Origin: Rana temporaria
Lineage: Eukaryota; Chordata; Amphibia; Anura; Ranidae
DNA: 64,000 bases
Direction of reading: 5' to 3'
Assembly: GCF_905171775.1 (NCBI RefSeq)
Contig: NC_053489.1
Span: 326,898,089-326,962,088, forward strand
Positions 42,967 through 53,990 of this stretch are shown here, in pieces (within the stretch, counting starts at the first letter, position 1; every line of letters begins with the position of its first letter). The position numbers and the translations under genes are program-made. The notes below the pieces were generated by a model. It had not been told where the DNA came from and ran no database searches. It worked only from the letters and a program-made list of their open reading frames with translations.

Positions 42967-43967
42967 TTAACCACTACCCGACGGCCGTACAACTTTATAC
43001 GGCCGCGGGGTGGTTGTCAATCTCTAACAGGCCGTAAAAAGACGGCCTGCGCGCGCATCCAGCGGGGCGGGCGAGCGCGCGTCCGACGGCGGCGCGCGCG
43101 TGCTCGCCGCATCGCTGAGATGCCGATGCGAGTGCCTGGCGGCCGTGATGTCCGCCAGGGACTCGCGATCGGCGGCTACAGGGACAAGACGTGGAGCTCT
43201 GTGTGTGAACACAGAGATCCATGTCCTGTCAGGGGAGAGAGGAGACCGATCTGTGTCTCTTGTACATAGGGACACAGATCGGTCACCTCCCCCAGTCACC
43301 CCCCCCTCCACCTACAGTTAGAACACAATTTAGGGTACACATTTAACCCCTTTCTCACCCCCTAGTGTTAACCCCTTCAATGCCAGTCACATTTATACTG
43401 TAATTAGTGCATATTTATAGCACTGATCGCTGTATAAATGTGAATGGCACCAAAAATGTGTCAAAAGTGTCCGATGTGTCCGCCATAACGTCACAGTCAC
43501 GAAAAAAATGATGATCGCCGCCATAAGTAGTAAAAAAAAATAATAAAAAATAATAATAATTCTGTCCCCTATTTTGTAAGCGCAATAACTTTTGCGCAAA
43601 CCAGACGCTTCTTGCAATTTTTTATTTTTTTTCCCAAAAATATGTAGAAGAATACGTATCGCCTAGACTTAGAAAAAAAATGTTTTTTAAAAAAAATTGG
43701 GCTATTTATGATAGCAACAAGTAAAAAATATTGTTTTTTTTTCAAAATTTTCGCTCTATTTTTGTTTATAGCGCAAAAAATAAAAACCGCAGAGGCGATC
43801 AAATACCACCAAAAGAAAGCTCTATTTGTGGGGAAAAAAGGACGTCAATTTTGTTTGGGAGCCACGTCGCACGACCGCGCAATTGTCAGTTAAAGTGACA
43901 CAGTGCCACAAGCTGAAATTTCACCTGGTCAGGAAGGGGTATATGTGCCCAGTAAGGAAGTGGTTAA
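42967..43967 (+). mobile_element. TTAA-flanked MITE (family A), copy 2
   Basis: Edges TTAACCACTACCCGACGG and AGTAAGGAAGTGGTTAA. It aligns end to end with 1626-2603, including ccgatctgtgtctcttgtac, ttagtgcatatttatagcac and gcacgaccgcgcaattgtca. Differences are scattered substitutions and homopolymer length changes. The 112-codon frame in the GC-rich part has a counterpart at 1673 but is not conserved in reading, so it is incidental. Confidence 0.9.
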
Positions 43968-43984
43968 AGGAACCTATTTAGAAA

Positions 43985-44250
43985 ATAAAAAACAAACCTT
44001 TACAAACCTTTGTATCCATGGGAATGCTCCCCATTATCTATGCGAAAAAATAAAAGCCCATAATCCCAATCGCATTCTGCGATCCACCAATCAAAATCTT
44101 CTTCAGATACCGAAAGCCAACTACAAAACCAAAGGAGCTAGATGATTCGCAGTCCAAGGTCCCAGACTATGGAACGCTTTACCAACCAGCGTTCGGTTGG
44201 AGGAGAACCACTTAGCCTTCAGGAAAAAGATCAAAACTCATCTCTTTTGA
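43985..44250 (+). pseudogene. LINE reverse-transcriptase C-terminal fragment with stop
   Basis: The frame gives APHYLCEKIKAHNPNRILRS and NQNLLQIPKANYKTKGAR, then TGA at 44143 where the other copies have Arg (RRFAVQGP). It continues as FAVQGPRLWNALPTSVRLEE and ends at ...KIKTHLF. One CGA-to-TGA change, typical of CpG decay, killed the frame. Confidence 0.8.
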
Positions 44251-44337
44251 TATCAAAGGAGACAGGAACAACTAGCGCCCAGAGGCGATTTAGTTCGCAT
44301 GTGTCGCGCTATATAAGTTTCTCATTCATTCATTCAA
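43985..44337 (+). mobile_element. L2-like LINE 3' end, second plus-strand copy
   Basis: The coding tail, the 3' UTR with gcgcccagaggcgatttag and gtcgcgctatataagtttct, and a (CATT)n tail match the copies at 13838 and 29414. It begins within about 20 bases of the TTAA element's right edge. Confidence 0.8.
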
Positions 44338-45021
44338 CCCCTTTAATGTCAAGGCTGGTGACCAAGCTGTATTACTTTAAGTGTATGTAAGCCTGAACAT
44401 CTCTTATTTAATCTATTTTGATCTGTAAATATATTGATATCGTATAGTGAAAGCATTTTATGATACAGTATCTACTGGATAAGTTAAAAAATACCTGCCA
44501 GAAACAACTTGTGAGAGGAAAACTTCTTGTGCTCTCTGCCTGTGCCGATTATTTTTAGTTACATTGTTCTCTGGCATCTCTGAAGACTATAGAACCATGT
44601 TATAAACCAAAAACATGCTTCACAGCTGGTGTGAGGTTATTTTCTGGTTTGTGCCAAGCATATCTTCTATTACTATGGCCAGACAACTCTATATTTGATT
44701 TATCATTCCACAGCACATTGTTCCAGAAGGCCTTGTTTTTAACCTATATGTTGAATGGCAAATTGTAGTCTGATATTTTTTTTTTTTGGACAGCAAAGAT
44801 TTTTTTCTTGGCACACCTCATATGCAGGTTACATTGGAGTAATATGTTTCTGAATACTGTATAGAATTTTGTACTTTGACACCAACTATTACCTGAGGAT
44901 CCAACAATTACATTTTGGGATTCTTGCCGAGTTTGCCGAAGTTCATGCCACTTTAAATTACATTTCCTTACAGTGATTCATTTTAATCTTACAGATCTTG
45001 GCAATGTTCGTTCTGAGAGCT
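44338..45021. other. Unassigned; possible old Tc1 transposase relic
   Basis: The phrases accatgttataaaccaaaaa catgcttcacagctggtgtg and ttatcattccacagcacatt near 44595-44720 read like the antisense of a decayed Tc1/mariner transposase. I cannot place ends. No gene is seen. Confidence 0.35.
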
Positions 45022-45024
45022 TTA

Positions 45025-45444
45025 GGCCTTGTACACACGATAGGTTTACCAGAGGATAACGCTCTGAAGGACCGCTGTCATAGGTTAACCTATGAAGCTG
45101 ACTGATGGTCCGTCGTGCCTACACACCATCAGTTAAAAAACCGATTGTGTCAGAACGCGGTGACGTAAAACACAACAACGTGGTGAAAAAAACGAAGTTT
45201 AATGCTTCCAAGCATGTGTCGACTTGATTCTGAGCATGCGTGGATTTTTAACCGATGGACGTGCCTACTAACGATCGTTTTTTTTCCCATCGGTTAGGAA
45301 TCCATCGGTTAATTTTAAAGCAAGTTGGCTTTTTTTTAACCTAAGGTTAAATAACCTATGGGGCCCACACACGATCGGTTTGGACCGATGAAAACGGCCC
45401 ATCAGACCGTTGTCCTCTGGTTAACGTATCGTGTGTACGAGGCC
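45025..45444. mobile_element. Palindromic MITE, GTACACACG-end group, TTA duplication
   Basis: Ends GGCCTTGTACACACGATAGG and tatcgtgtgtacgaggcc with TTA on both sides. Inner hairpins use ggttaacctatgaagctgac and ttaaccgatgg. An internal gcccacacacgatcggtttg near 45363 copies the end motif of this group, as if an end of another member were copied inside. Confidence 0.85.
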
Positions 45445-45750
45445 TTAGAGAGCTTTTTCCGCCTTGTCATGATGCAACCACATACATCATTAGCAAAAAG
45501 GAGAACAGAAGACTCTAGATGTCTGCTGTTTAAATAAGACACATCACTTGCATACTTCTTAAGGAAGTTCTAATCATTGACACCTAATTTGGAACAAATA
45601 ATTGTAATTTCATGGGTTAGAAGTGGTAGTAAATGTAGGCGTGTACATACATTTTCCATTTGGTAAACCTGCATTTTCTTTAAATTATTGGAATGAATGA
45701 GCTATGCCAATTGGTGCCAATATTGTCATTTTGTCAGGTTTATCACCTTA

Positions 45751-46212
45751 TGCCCTGTACACACGGTCACTTTTTGTGATGAAAAAAAATGTCATGAATC
45801 ATTAAAAATGATGTTGCCCACACACCATCGTTTTTTAAAAATGATGAACAAAGTGACGGCACTCTAAAGGGGAAGTTCTATTCGCCTTGAGGCTGCTTTT
45901 AGCTGGTTACTTGTTAGTAAAAGACGATGCATGCTTTTTTGTCTGTTACAGCGTGATGAATGTGCTTACTCCATTCTGAATGGTAGTTTTACCTCCCGTC
46001 TCAAAACTTGCTTCTGGGCATGTGTGTTTTTTTATGACACAAAAAATGACATTTTAAAAAATGACATAAAAAATTCAAGCATGTTCGAATTTTTTTTTTG
46101 TCATTTTTCAGAAGACATAAAATGACATTTTGCCCACACACGATCATTTTAAATGACATTTTTAAAAATGTCATTTTATTTCATCACAAAAAGTGATCGT
46201 GTGTACAGGACA
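45751..46212. mobile_element. Palindromic MITE, GTACACACG-end group, TTA duplication
   Basis: Ends TGCCCTGTACACACGGTCAC and gatcgtgtgtacaggaca, both flanked by TTA. The interior repeats aaatgacattttttaaaaatg-like palindromes, AT-rich where its relatives are GC-rich. It shows the group is united by ends, not interiors. Confidence 0.85.
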
Positions 46213-46276
46213 TTAGAGTGAAGATTTTATGCTTGCCAATCCTATACTTTAAAAAGTCTACAATGTACTTTTTTTA

Positions 46277-47288
46277 TGTAGCGCTACCCCCTCAGGAGCC
46301 GCTGATTTGTTATTGGGATCGGCGTATTAAGTTACCTTAGTGTTGTCTAGGGGTGCAGTTGGAGAACAAAGTAGTGAGTGAATGTCCAGGCGATGAACAA
46401 ATGGTTTTCCAATGCTTTATTTCCAGGCCAACATGGCCAACATCAACATCAAATAGGAAGAAAAGGTTGATGAAACAAGAGGGAGAACTTTGCAGTATCA
46501 GGCCTGGATATGAACCGAGCAATCCTGCTCTCAGTAGTATCAATCTGTAGTTCGTCGCCACTCTAGCCAGAGTGGGTGAAGTGCCCCCGGACAGACTTCT
46601 GCCACAAGCCTGGCAGCCGAAGCGTCACTTTAAATTGCTGGGAGGAACAGGTCTCTCTTACAGACCCGGCTCTAAGGCCTCTGCCACAGGCCTATTACTT
46701 TGGATGAGCAGATTTAGGCATAAGTCAAACAGGGTCACCGATTGACAGCTGTAACATACCTGTCAATACCTTGGTGACCAGATCCCCGATGGTTCGTTAC
46801 AGTCTCCTGGGTAACCCCCCGTACAGCCCTCAGCTTAGGATCTTACTAGAAAAGTTGGGGACCCAGTATGTCACTGGGGCTCCCTTCTCCATCAGGATGG
46901 AGCCTTGTGTAGCATGCGACTCGGGCCAGGTGGGCCACATCAGCAGGGTCCATGGATGCGCGCACCCTAAAGGTGGATGCCGCACCTGGAACCGGGACCC
47001 CGCGAAGATTCAATAAAGATGGTGTCTGCCACAGATATACCCCTCCCAGCATGCTCCACAAGGGAAAACTCCTCTAATTGGCTGCTGGGAAGAGTTGCTC
47101 CGTCAGAACCCCTCTAGCGCCACCTGTCGCCCAGAGGTGGAAACAACACCTCTGGAGCGCAGGCTGACCTACAGGACATTTCTGAAATGACAGCAGCCCA
47201 AATTTGACAAATTGTGAATGGGAGCAAAATAACTCTCCCATTCCCCACTAACTTTAGCGTAGTGCCCATACTGAAAGGGGGCGCCACA
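46277..47288 (-). mobile_element. Candidate solo LTR, minus strand
   Basis: The stretch starts TGTAGCGCTACCCCC and ends GGGGGCGCCACA, short inverted ends of the TG...CA type, with TTTA on both outer sides. On the minus strand a TATA-like ggggtatatctg (about 47038) lies upstream of ggaaataaagcattgg (about 46415), so promoter and poly(A) signal are in LTR order. No internal retroelement genes flank it, which fits a solo LTR left by recombination. The short target duplication is weak support. Confidence 0.5.
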
Positions 47289-47393
47289 TTTACATGACTA
47301 TATATGTACCTTAACCATGAATCATTCACAATATTCCCTTTGCACACGTTCGTGAAAAGAGGTGGGTGCTGTAGCAGATACTAACAGGACACC

Positions 47394-47574
47394 ATGGGGT
47401 TGATTTACTAAAACTGGAGAGTGCAAAATTTGGTGCAGCTCTGCACAGAAATAAATCATCTTCCAGGTTTTATGTCAAAGTTTAATTGAACAAGCTGGCA
47501 TTAAAAGCCAATTGGCTACCATGCACAGCTGCACCAGATTTTGCACTTTTGAGTTTTAGTAAAATAACCCCCAT
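47394..47574. mobile_element. Palindromic MITE, TTTACTAAAACT family
   Basis: The left tggggttgatttactaaaac and the right gttttagtaaaataaccccc are inverted. The arms contain gcaaaatttggtgcagctct and its complement. It is the intact form of the element seen broken at 8119-8584. Confidence 0.8.
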
Positions 47575-48545
47575 GAATCAAAGTATTTATTGCCAGTACA
47601 CCCCATGGATCATAAAAAATAACGCCCCAAATGTTTCTTGAGAAGATCATGTCAGAGTGATAAATTGCAATGTTATCGGGCCATGCAGGACCCCTTCATC
47701 ACATGTCTGACTATGAGGTCCTGCATGGCCCCAAAACATTGCACCTTATTGGTGTGATGTGATCTTCTCAATAAACACTTGCACATTTTGATGATCCACA
47801 GTGTCCTGGCTGGCAATGTATACTTTAACTGTGTATTAAGTTCAACATTAATTTTGTTAAAAACCCTGCTTTTTACAATCTTATTATTAATGCTAGCCAA
47901 AAATGATCAAAGTCTTCATATTCACCAAGCTTTACAACCACAACCATATATGACAACCTAAAATTGACCTGTTTCTTTTTGAGAACCACATTCCTTTGCT
48001 CTAATTATCATACGCTTTAAAACCAAAGTGATTAGTGTCCTACATCGGATTTAATACAGTTCAATCTGCTGAGATTTTTTATTGCATGTGGAGTTTAAAG
48101 AGGGTTTTCTACTCAGTGGGAAGGTAAATGCCTACAGTACTAAGTCTCCGGAAATCTCTCTGAACTTGGTAGGGGGGCTTCATACATTACCAGAGTGAAT
48201 CATTGACAAGGCTCTTCCTCTGTACATTTTAAGATATCAAAGATTGAAAATGTTAGTTCCAGACAAACCACTAATTTTAGTTCTGTCAACAGTATAATTT
48301 CTTTTTGATAAAGCACTAACTACTGCATATTGTCTGTGCACACCAAAGGAGTAATAGGCATTGTAAAAAAAAAAAAAAAAACTATAATAGACTTAGAGCA
48401 GTAGCATAATGGCCAGCAGTCATACCAGTGACATCATATATATTATTGTAATTATTATATTATATTTGATTATATTATATTCGACTGTGTTAGTTTTCCA
48501 TATACATATTTGCACATTAGCATTTGCATTCATATACAGCATATA
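47575..48545. other. No gene; one inverted block
   Basis: The block aaatgtttcttgagaagatc plus tgcaatgttatcgggccatgc (about 47628-47686) is approximately complementary to gcatggccccaaaacattgc and gatcttctcaataaacac (47723-47776), a small fold-back repeat. Elsewhere AT-rich, with a 17-base A run at 48365. Confidence 0.4.
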
Positions 48546-48720
48546 CAGTGCCTTTAAAAAGTATTCATACCCCTTGAAATTTACCACATTTTGTCATGTT
48601 ACAACCAGAAACTTAAATATATTTTATTATGATAGACCAAAGTGTCACCTAATTGTGAAGTGGAAGGAAAATGGTAAATGATTTTCCAAATTTTTTAGAA
48701 ATAAATATGTGAAAATGGTA
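48546..48720 (-). mobile_element. Tc1-like terminal repeat fragment
   Basis: After TA at 48544, cagtgcctttaaaaagtatt and cataccccttgaaatttacc match the end of the same Tc1 family as 50588-51010. Only the terminal repeat remains. Strand is given by homology with the copy at 50588, whose transposase reads leftwards. Confidence 0.75.
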
Positions 48721-48930
48721 TACATGTCCTAGTATATAAGGGGTTAAAATGAGCTTTGTTTTTTTTTTAAGCAAGCAAACCACTCACTTTTAGTACTGAG
48801 AAGATGCAACACTTGAATGCAAACCCGCATGTAAACAGCGAATCCGCCACACATGTAAGGTGTCACCATGAACAGCAGATTAAGGGTCATAATTCAAGTT
48901 TTCCTCGTAGCTGATAATCCGCAAAGACCT

Positions 48931-49430
48931 TTAACCACTTCAGCCCCAGACCATTTGGCTGGCCAAAGACCAGAGCACTTTTTGCGATTCTGCACTGCGC
49001 CGCTTAAACTGACAATTGAACGGTCATGCGATGTGGCTCCCAAACAAAATTGACATCCCTTTTTACCTCACAAATAGAGCTTTCTTTTGGTGGTATTTTT
49101 TCACCTCTGCGGTTTTTATTTTTTGCGCTATAAACAAAAAAAATGCAGTATTTTTTACTTTTTGCTATAATAAATATCCCCCAAAAAATATATTAAAAAA
49201 CATTTTTTCCTCAGTTTAGGCCGATACGTATTCTTCTACATTTTTGGTAAAAAAAAACACAATAAGCGTTTATTGATTGGTTTGCGCAAAAGTTATAGTG
49301 TCTACAAAATAGGGTATAGTTTTTTTTTACTAGTAATGGCAGCATTATGGTATTATGAAACTTTTGACACCATTTTGGGACCATTGTCTGTGTGAAGGGG
49401 TTAACCAGTAGGGGGCGCTGAAGGGGTTAA
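48931..49430. mobile_element. TTAA-flanked MITE (family C, related to A)
   Basis: Edges TTAACCACTTCAGCCCC and GGCGCTGAAGGGGTTAA. The left two-thirds, read on the minus strand, match family A's right part (gtggctcccaaacaaaattg; acctctgcggtttttatttt). The GC-rich half of family A is missing. The right edge has two TTAA sites 24 bases apart. Confidence 0.8.
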
Positions 49431-49523
49431 GTGTGTCCTAGTCATAGTCATAACTCAGTTTTGAGAGCAAGCGGTACAGAGGACAAAAGCACAAAGGGGT
49501 GAAACCTGAGTCCATCAATGGAC

Positions 49524-50387
49524 TTAACCTCCCTGGCGGTATGATTCTTTCAGAAAAAAGATGCTGAAATCGGTACCATTATTTGCAAGGAAATTTGGCG
49601 TTTTATATTGTAGGCCTGTAATTCTTAGGAATAACTCACTTAAATCTGACTAAACCAGAGTCTAATAGGCATCCCGGGTATGACATTTTTTTTAAAACAA
49701 AATTATAAATTATAATATAATAAATAATTATAACAAATAATAATATAATTCTAATAAAAATTATTCAATAATGTAATCAACTCAAAATCACTGAAATTTG
49801 CTCAGTTGCAGAATTGTCGCTGTCATTACTTTTATTTTTTTATGACGAATTTCCCCACAAATCGCTATCGCACAATTCTGCAAGTGATTATAATTTATTA
49901 TTGCTGTTTTCTAGCTGCTCTAAAACCATTTTTGACATAAAGGGACACTTTTGATTGCTATGGACAATATACAGTTTGCAGGCAGAAAGAACAGTTTTTA
50001 TTATATAAAAAGAACATGTAGGGCACTGGGCAGACCACTAGGGACAAGGGGGGTGTGTATTTTTTACATACAGTACTGTAATCTATAAGATTACAGTATA
50101 CTGTATGTATAGTGTTTGTTTACCTTTTTGAATTTGGCGCCAATCTCCGCCCCCGTGCACCGTAACGTCGCAGGGAACGGAGATCGGCGGCACAGGAGGA
50201 CACTGTGTGAATCGAGCGAGGTCCCGCTCGCTCACACAGCGCGGTGGCATCGCTGGATCCAGGAACAAGGTAAGCCAGCGCGCGCTGCAGGCTCTGCATA
50301 GCTACCCCGAGCGTGACTCGGGGTTACCGATTTTGGCACAAAAAATCCACCCCGAGTCACGCTCGGGAATACCGCCAGGAGGGTTAA
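49524..50387 (-). mobile_element. TTAA-flanked MITE (family B), copy 2
   Basis: Edges TTAACCTCCCTGGCGGT and ACCGCCAGGAGGGTTAA. It is the reverse of 3431-4302 along its full length, with the same subterminal pair ccccgagtcacgctcggg / cccgagcgtgactcgggg and the same central palindrome near 50070-50108. Frames here mirror those in copy 1 and have no family resemblance. Confidence 0.9.
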
Positions 50388-50587
50388 GGAATTTCTGCTA
50401 AATAAAAAATGTTGTATTCTTTTTGGTCCATTGAGGAACAATTGGATATAGTAAATAATAGATGAGTGAATAAACCAATGCAACTGAGGGGAGGGTAACG
50501 ACAGCTGAGAGATCTAACCGTTGTGAAAATTTTAGAGCATCTAAAGTAATATTTGGCTAAAGACCAGTGAAAAAAGTTGCTACTATA

Positions 50588-51010
50588 CAGTGCTATGAAA
50601 AACCATTCATACCCCTTGCAATTTTCCGTAAAAACGTAAATGTATTTTATAAGGATTTTATGACCAACACAAAGTGGCACATAATTGTGAAATGGAGTGA
50701 AAATGATAAATGGTTTTCCAGGTTTATTACAAATAAATATGTGAAAATTGTGGCGTGCATTGGTATTCAGCCCCCCTGAGTCAATACGTTGAAGAACCAC
50801 CTTTGTAATTACAACTGCAAGACTTTTTAGGGATGTCTCTACAAGCTTTTTTCACATCTAAAGAGTGACATTGTTGCCCATTTTTCCATGTAAAGTAGCT
50901 CAAGCTCTGTCAGATTGGATAGAGTGTGTCTGTGAACATTAATTTTCAAGTCTTGCCACAGATTCTCAATTGGATTTAGGTCTGGACTTTGACCGTGCCA
51001 TTCTAACAGG
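50588..51010 (-). mobile_element. Tc1-like transposon remnant with transposase C-terminus
   Basis: After TA at 50586, cagtgctatgaaaaaccatt and cataccccttgcaattttcc form the terminal repeat. At about 50865-50995 the minus strand reads PDLNPIENLWQDLKINVHRH then LTELELLYMEKWATMSL. This is the end of a Tc1 transposase including the third catalytic acid. The rest of the element is missing, cut near 51010. Confidence 0.85.
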
Positions 51011-51686
51011 AATATGCTTTTACATAGCTCTGTATGTATCTAGCCCATATAGTCTGTGTTCAGAAGGTACAAAGATGAGACATTAAGAAGAGATTAGAGC
51101 CTAGTCTGGTGTTTAAGACCATTCTTGTTTTGGGGATATCCTGATCTGCACCTGACCTTGCTTCCCATATTGCAATCTGAAATAAACAAGTTCCAGTGTT
51201 AAACTCACTAAGGTGATTGGTCCCATCCTTTTTACACACAGAGAAAAGAACCAGGCCCGAGATTGAATGTGCCTGGGTCCTAATTGCCATGGAAAAGTGC
51301 ATAGAAGTGCAGTTGGTCATCCGGAAGACAATACTTATTGAAGATCAGATAGCATGGTGGGAGAAAGGAAAGTATGTTTCTATAGATTTTGCTGTTTGAA
51401 GCCTCCATGGTTAGATTTCCTTTCCTGATAAAAATAATGTGCCCTACAATGACCAATGTAAGAGACAATGACCAATGGGGATGCTGACAGCAATGAAAAG
51501 CAAAGAAAAATGCACTCTACACTCCACTTTAAGATTTCTCCCCACTTCCTTATCTGCTGATTGTTCTTCAATTTATTTAGCCAGGCAAACGATATGTAAT
51601 TATAGCAGTGAAGTTTCATATATACAAAATTATATTAGTGATATTTAGTAAAATCTTGTTTAACCCCTTTATGACCACGTAACAAA
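51011..51686. other. No recognisable gene
   Basis: No inverted ends or credible frame. A short direct repeat, acaatgaccaatgtaagaga / acaatgaccaatggggatg, is at 51446-51480. Confidence 0.45.
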
Positions 51687-51851
51687 TACAGTGCTCAGCA
51701 TAAATGAGTACACCCATTTTGAAATGTACGATTTTAATCAATACCTCAATAAACACAAAAACTATTTCCAAAATGTGTACAAAACTGATTTCTATAGAAC
51801 ATTTGTTTAGGTCCTTACATGATAGTAAGGTTAATATTATAACCTGGATCA

Positions 51852-52167
51852 GGCTGGGTTCACACTACTACACTACTTTCATCCTACTTTGCTCTGCTAC
51901 ATTGGTCCTACATTTATCCTACATTGGTCCTACATCCATCCTACTTTCATGAACAGGATACTACTTTGGTCCGACTTCAATGATATTCAATGGGTTGAAG
52001 TAGGATCAATGTAGGACCAAAAGTAGTACAGGGAGCATTTTCAAAGTCGGACCGACTTGTGTAGGACCAGTTAAGACAGCTCTCATAGGGAAACATTGAT
52101 TTTCACACGTCATGCTACATGAGGCTCCCAATGTACGACCGTTTGTCGGACAAGTGTGAACCCAGCC
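51852..52167. mobile_element. MITE with GGCTGGGTTCACAC ends, chimeric right arm
   Basis: The first roughly 245 bases, from ggctgggttcacactactac onwards, are nearly identical to 57091-57386. The last roughly 70 bases differ completely until the shared end gtgtgaacccagcc. The right arm therefore does not pair with the left arm beyond the terminal 14 bases. Flanks are TCA and TTA. Confidence 0.8.
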
Positions 52168-52249
52168 TTACACAATCTTCAGTTTTACTCAAATTAGTCA
52201 ATGCAAAAATGAATACACCCCACAACAAAAACTACTACATCTAATATTT

Positions 52250-52870
52250 TGTATGACCTCCATGACTTGTAACACAGCAAAAAGTCTTCTAGGCCTCTTT
52301 TAGAGCCTGGATGCTGGATGGAGAGTGATGCTCAACTTGAATTCAGAATTCCCCACAGGTGTTCAATTGGGTTCAGATCAGGAGACATACTTGGCCACTG
52401 AATCACTTTCACCCTTCTCTTTTTCAGAAATGCAACCAGTGGTGTTTTGGATCATTGTCATGTAGAAAAAGTTTTGGACCATTGTCATGTAGAAAAAGTG
52501 CACGACGACCAAGGGCTCTTTCAATATAGATCAGTAAATCTGTGAATTTATGATACCATCAATGAAATGCAGCTCCCCAACACCAACAGCACTCATGCAG
52601 CCCCACAGGAGGACACTGTTACCACCATGCTTCACTGTAGTTTACTTTGTACTCCTCACCTTTGCGACACCATACAGTTTTGAAGCTATTCAGGTCAAAA
52701 ACATTTATCTTGGTCTTCTCACACCAGAGTACATAGTCACAGTAGTCTTCTTCTTTTTTAGTATAGGCCCTGGCAAATTCTAGGTGGGCTTTTTTGTGCA
52801 TGGGCTTTAGGAGACGCTTCCTTCGTGGACAATACCCATGCATGCCATTCCTCTGCAGTGTATCATCCCA
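52250..52870 (-). pseudogene. Tc1-like transposase pseudogene fragment
   Basis: On the minus strand, HGYCPRRKRLLKPMHKKAHLEF and DYVLWCEKTKINVFDLNSFK match the region around the first catalytic motif. The usual WSDE there is WCEK, so the Asp is lost. GVVKH- and CGAA-type blocks and a C-terminal part with antisense words caattgggttcagatcagga (NPIEH region) follow at 52360. Frameshifts separate these parts. The paired-like N-terminus is missing. Confidence 0.8.
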
Positions 52871-53576
52871 GTTTGGCTTTTTACTTCTTTAGCTAACTGC
52901 AATGAACTTGCACAGCAAATTTATTCAACCCTTCTTATCAGAAGACGCCCCTGTCGAGGTGTTAACTTCTGTGGTTGGCCTGGAGGCCTTATATCACTTT
53001 TGGTACAGTATTCTGACTGATAAGTAAAGCTTGTCTGCAGGGGTCAAGTCCTGGGGAAAAAAGTGTGGGAACTCCCACCCAAGATCCACTCCCCCACCAT
53101 TGCGGAGGTCTGCTGCGAGTTATCGCAGGATTTAGAAAGTTCTTTCTAAATCCCGCGATAACTCGCGGCAGACCTCAGCAATGTCTCCTGGGAACAATGA
53201 CAAAAGCTCCCAGGAGACATTGCGGTATCGAGGAAGTGACGGAATACCTGCACACTACCCGATTAATCCATATACAGGAAGTGGCCAGCAGAGCTTTTTT
53301 TCTCAGAAAGTAGGTGCAGGAACTCAACCACGACCCCGTTCAGATTTCACAAACAGGAAAATGGTCTTAAAGGGGCATTAAATACCAGAATTGCATTACA
53401 TACAGAGTGCAGAGTTCAGGGGGATTACACACAGAGTGCAGAGCTGTCACTTGTAAATAGGGTTGTCCCGATACCACTTTTTTAGGACCGAGTATAAGTA
53501 CCGATACTTTTTTTCAAGTAGTCGCCGATACTGAATACCGATACTTTTTTTAAATGTCATGTGACCGTTTTCAAAC

Positions 53577-53690
53577 CACAATACAGACTAAGGATATTTT
53601 CTTTAGAATTATGAAGAACCGGTACATCATGGTGTGGGGCTGTTTTTTAGCATACGGTACTGGAAAACTACATATCACTGCCAGTGCCAC
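53577..53690 (+). pseudogene. Tc1 transposase scrap inside a hAT element
   Basis: The frame gives KNRYIMVWGCFLAYGTGKLH, matching the GGSIMVWGCF...GTG block between the first and second catalytic Asp of Tc1 transposases. About 30 residues are recognisable. No terminal repeats flank it, so it looks captured rather than inserted as a transposon. This would be a fragment picked up during gap repair, or the relic of an older insertion. Confidence 0.6.
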
Positions 53691-53764
53691 CTATCAGTGC
53701 AGCTCATCGGTGCCAGTGCCCAAAAGTGCAGCTAGCCAGTGCCACCTATCAGTGCAGATCAGTG

Positions 53765-53990
53765 CCCATTAGTGCATCAGTGCAGGGAGGCAGCTTATTA
53801 GTGCATCTCATCAGTGCCACCCAATCAATGCCAGTGCCACCTATCAGTGCCATCCATTTATGAGTGCCAATCAATGCCACCTATCAGTGCCATCCAATGG
53901 CACTGATAGGTGGCACTGGCATTGATTGGATGGCACTCATAAATGTGGCACTGATGAAATGCACTAATAAGCTGCCTCCCTGCACTGATA
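53765..53990. repeat. Hairpin of GTGCCACCTATCAGTGCC units
   Basis: About 110-base arms meet at 53895 (gtgccatccaatggcac). For example, cagggaggcagcttattagt on the left pairs with its complement at about 53960-53980. The arms are built of short GTGCCA/CAGTGC units of 10-20 bases, so it is both tandem and inverted. A C-run follows at 53995. Confidence 0.8.
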
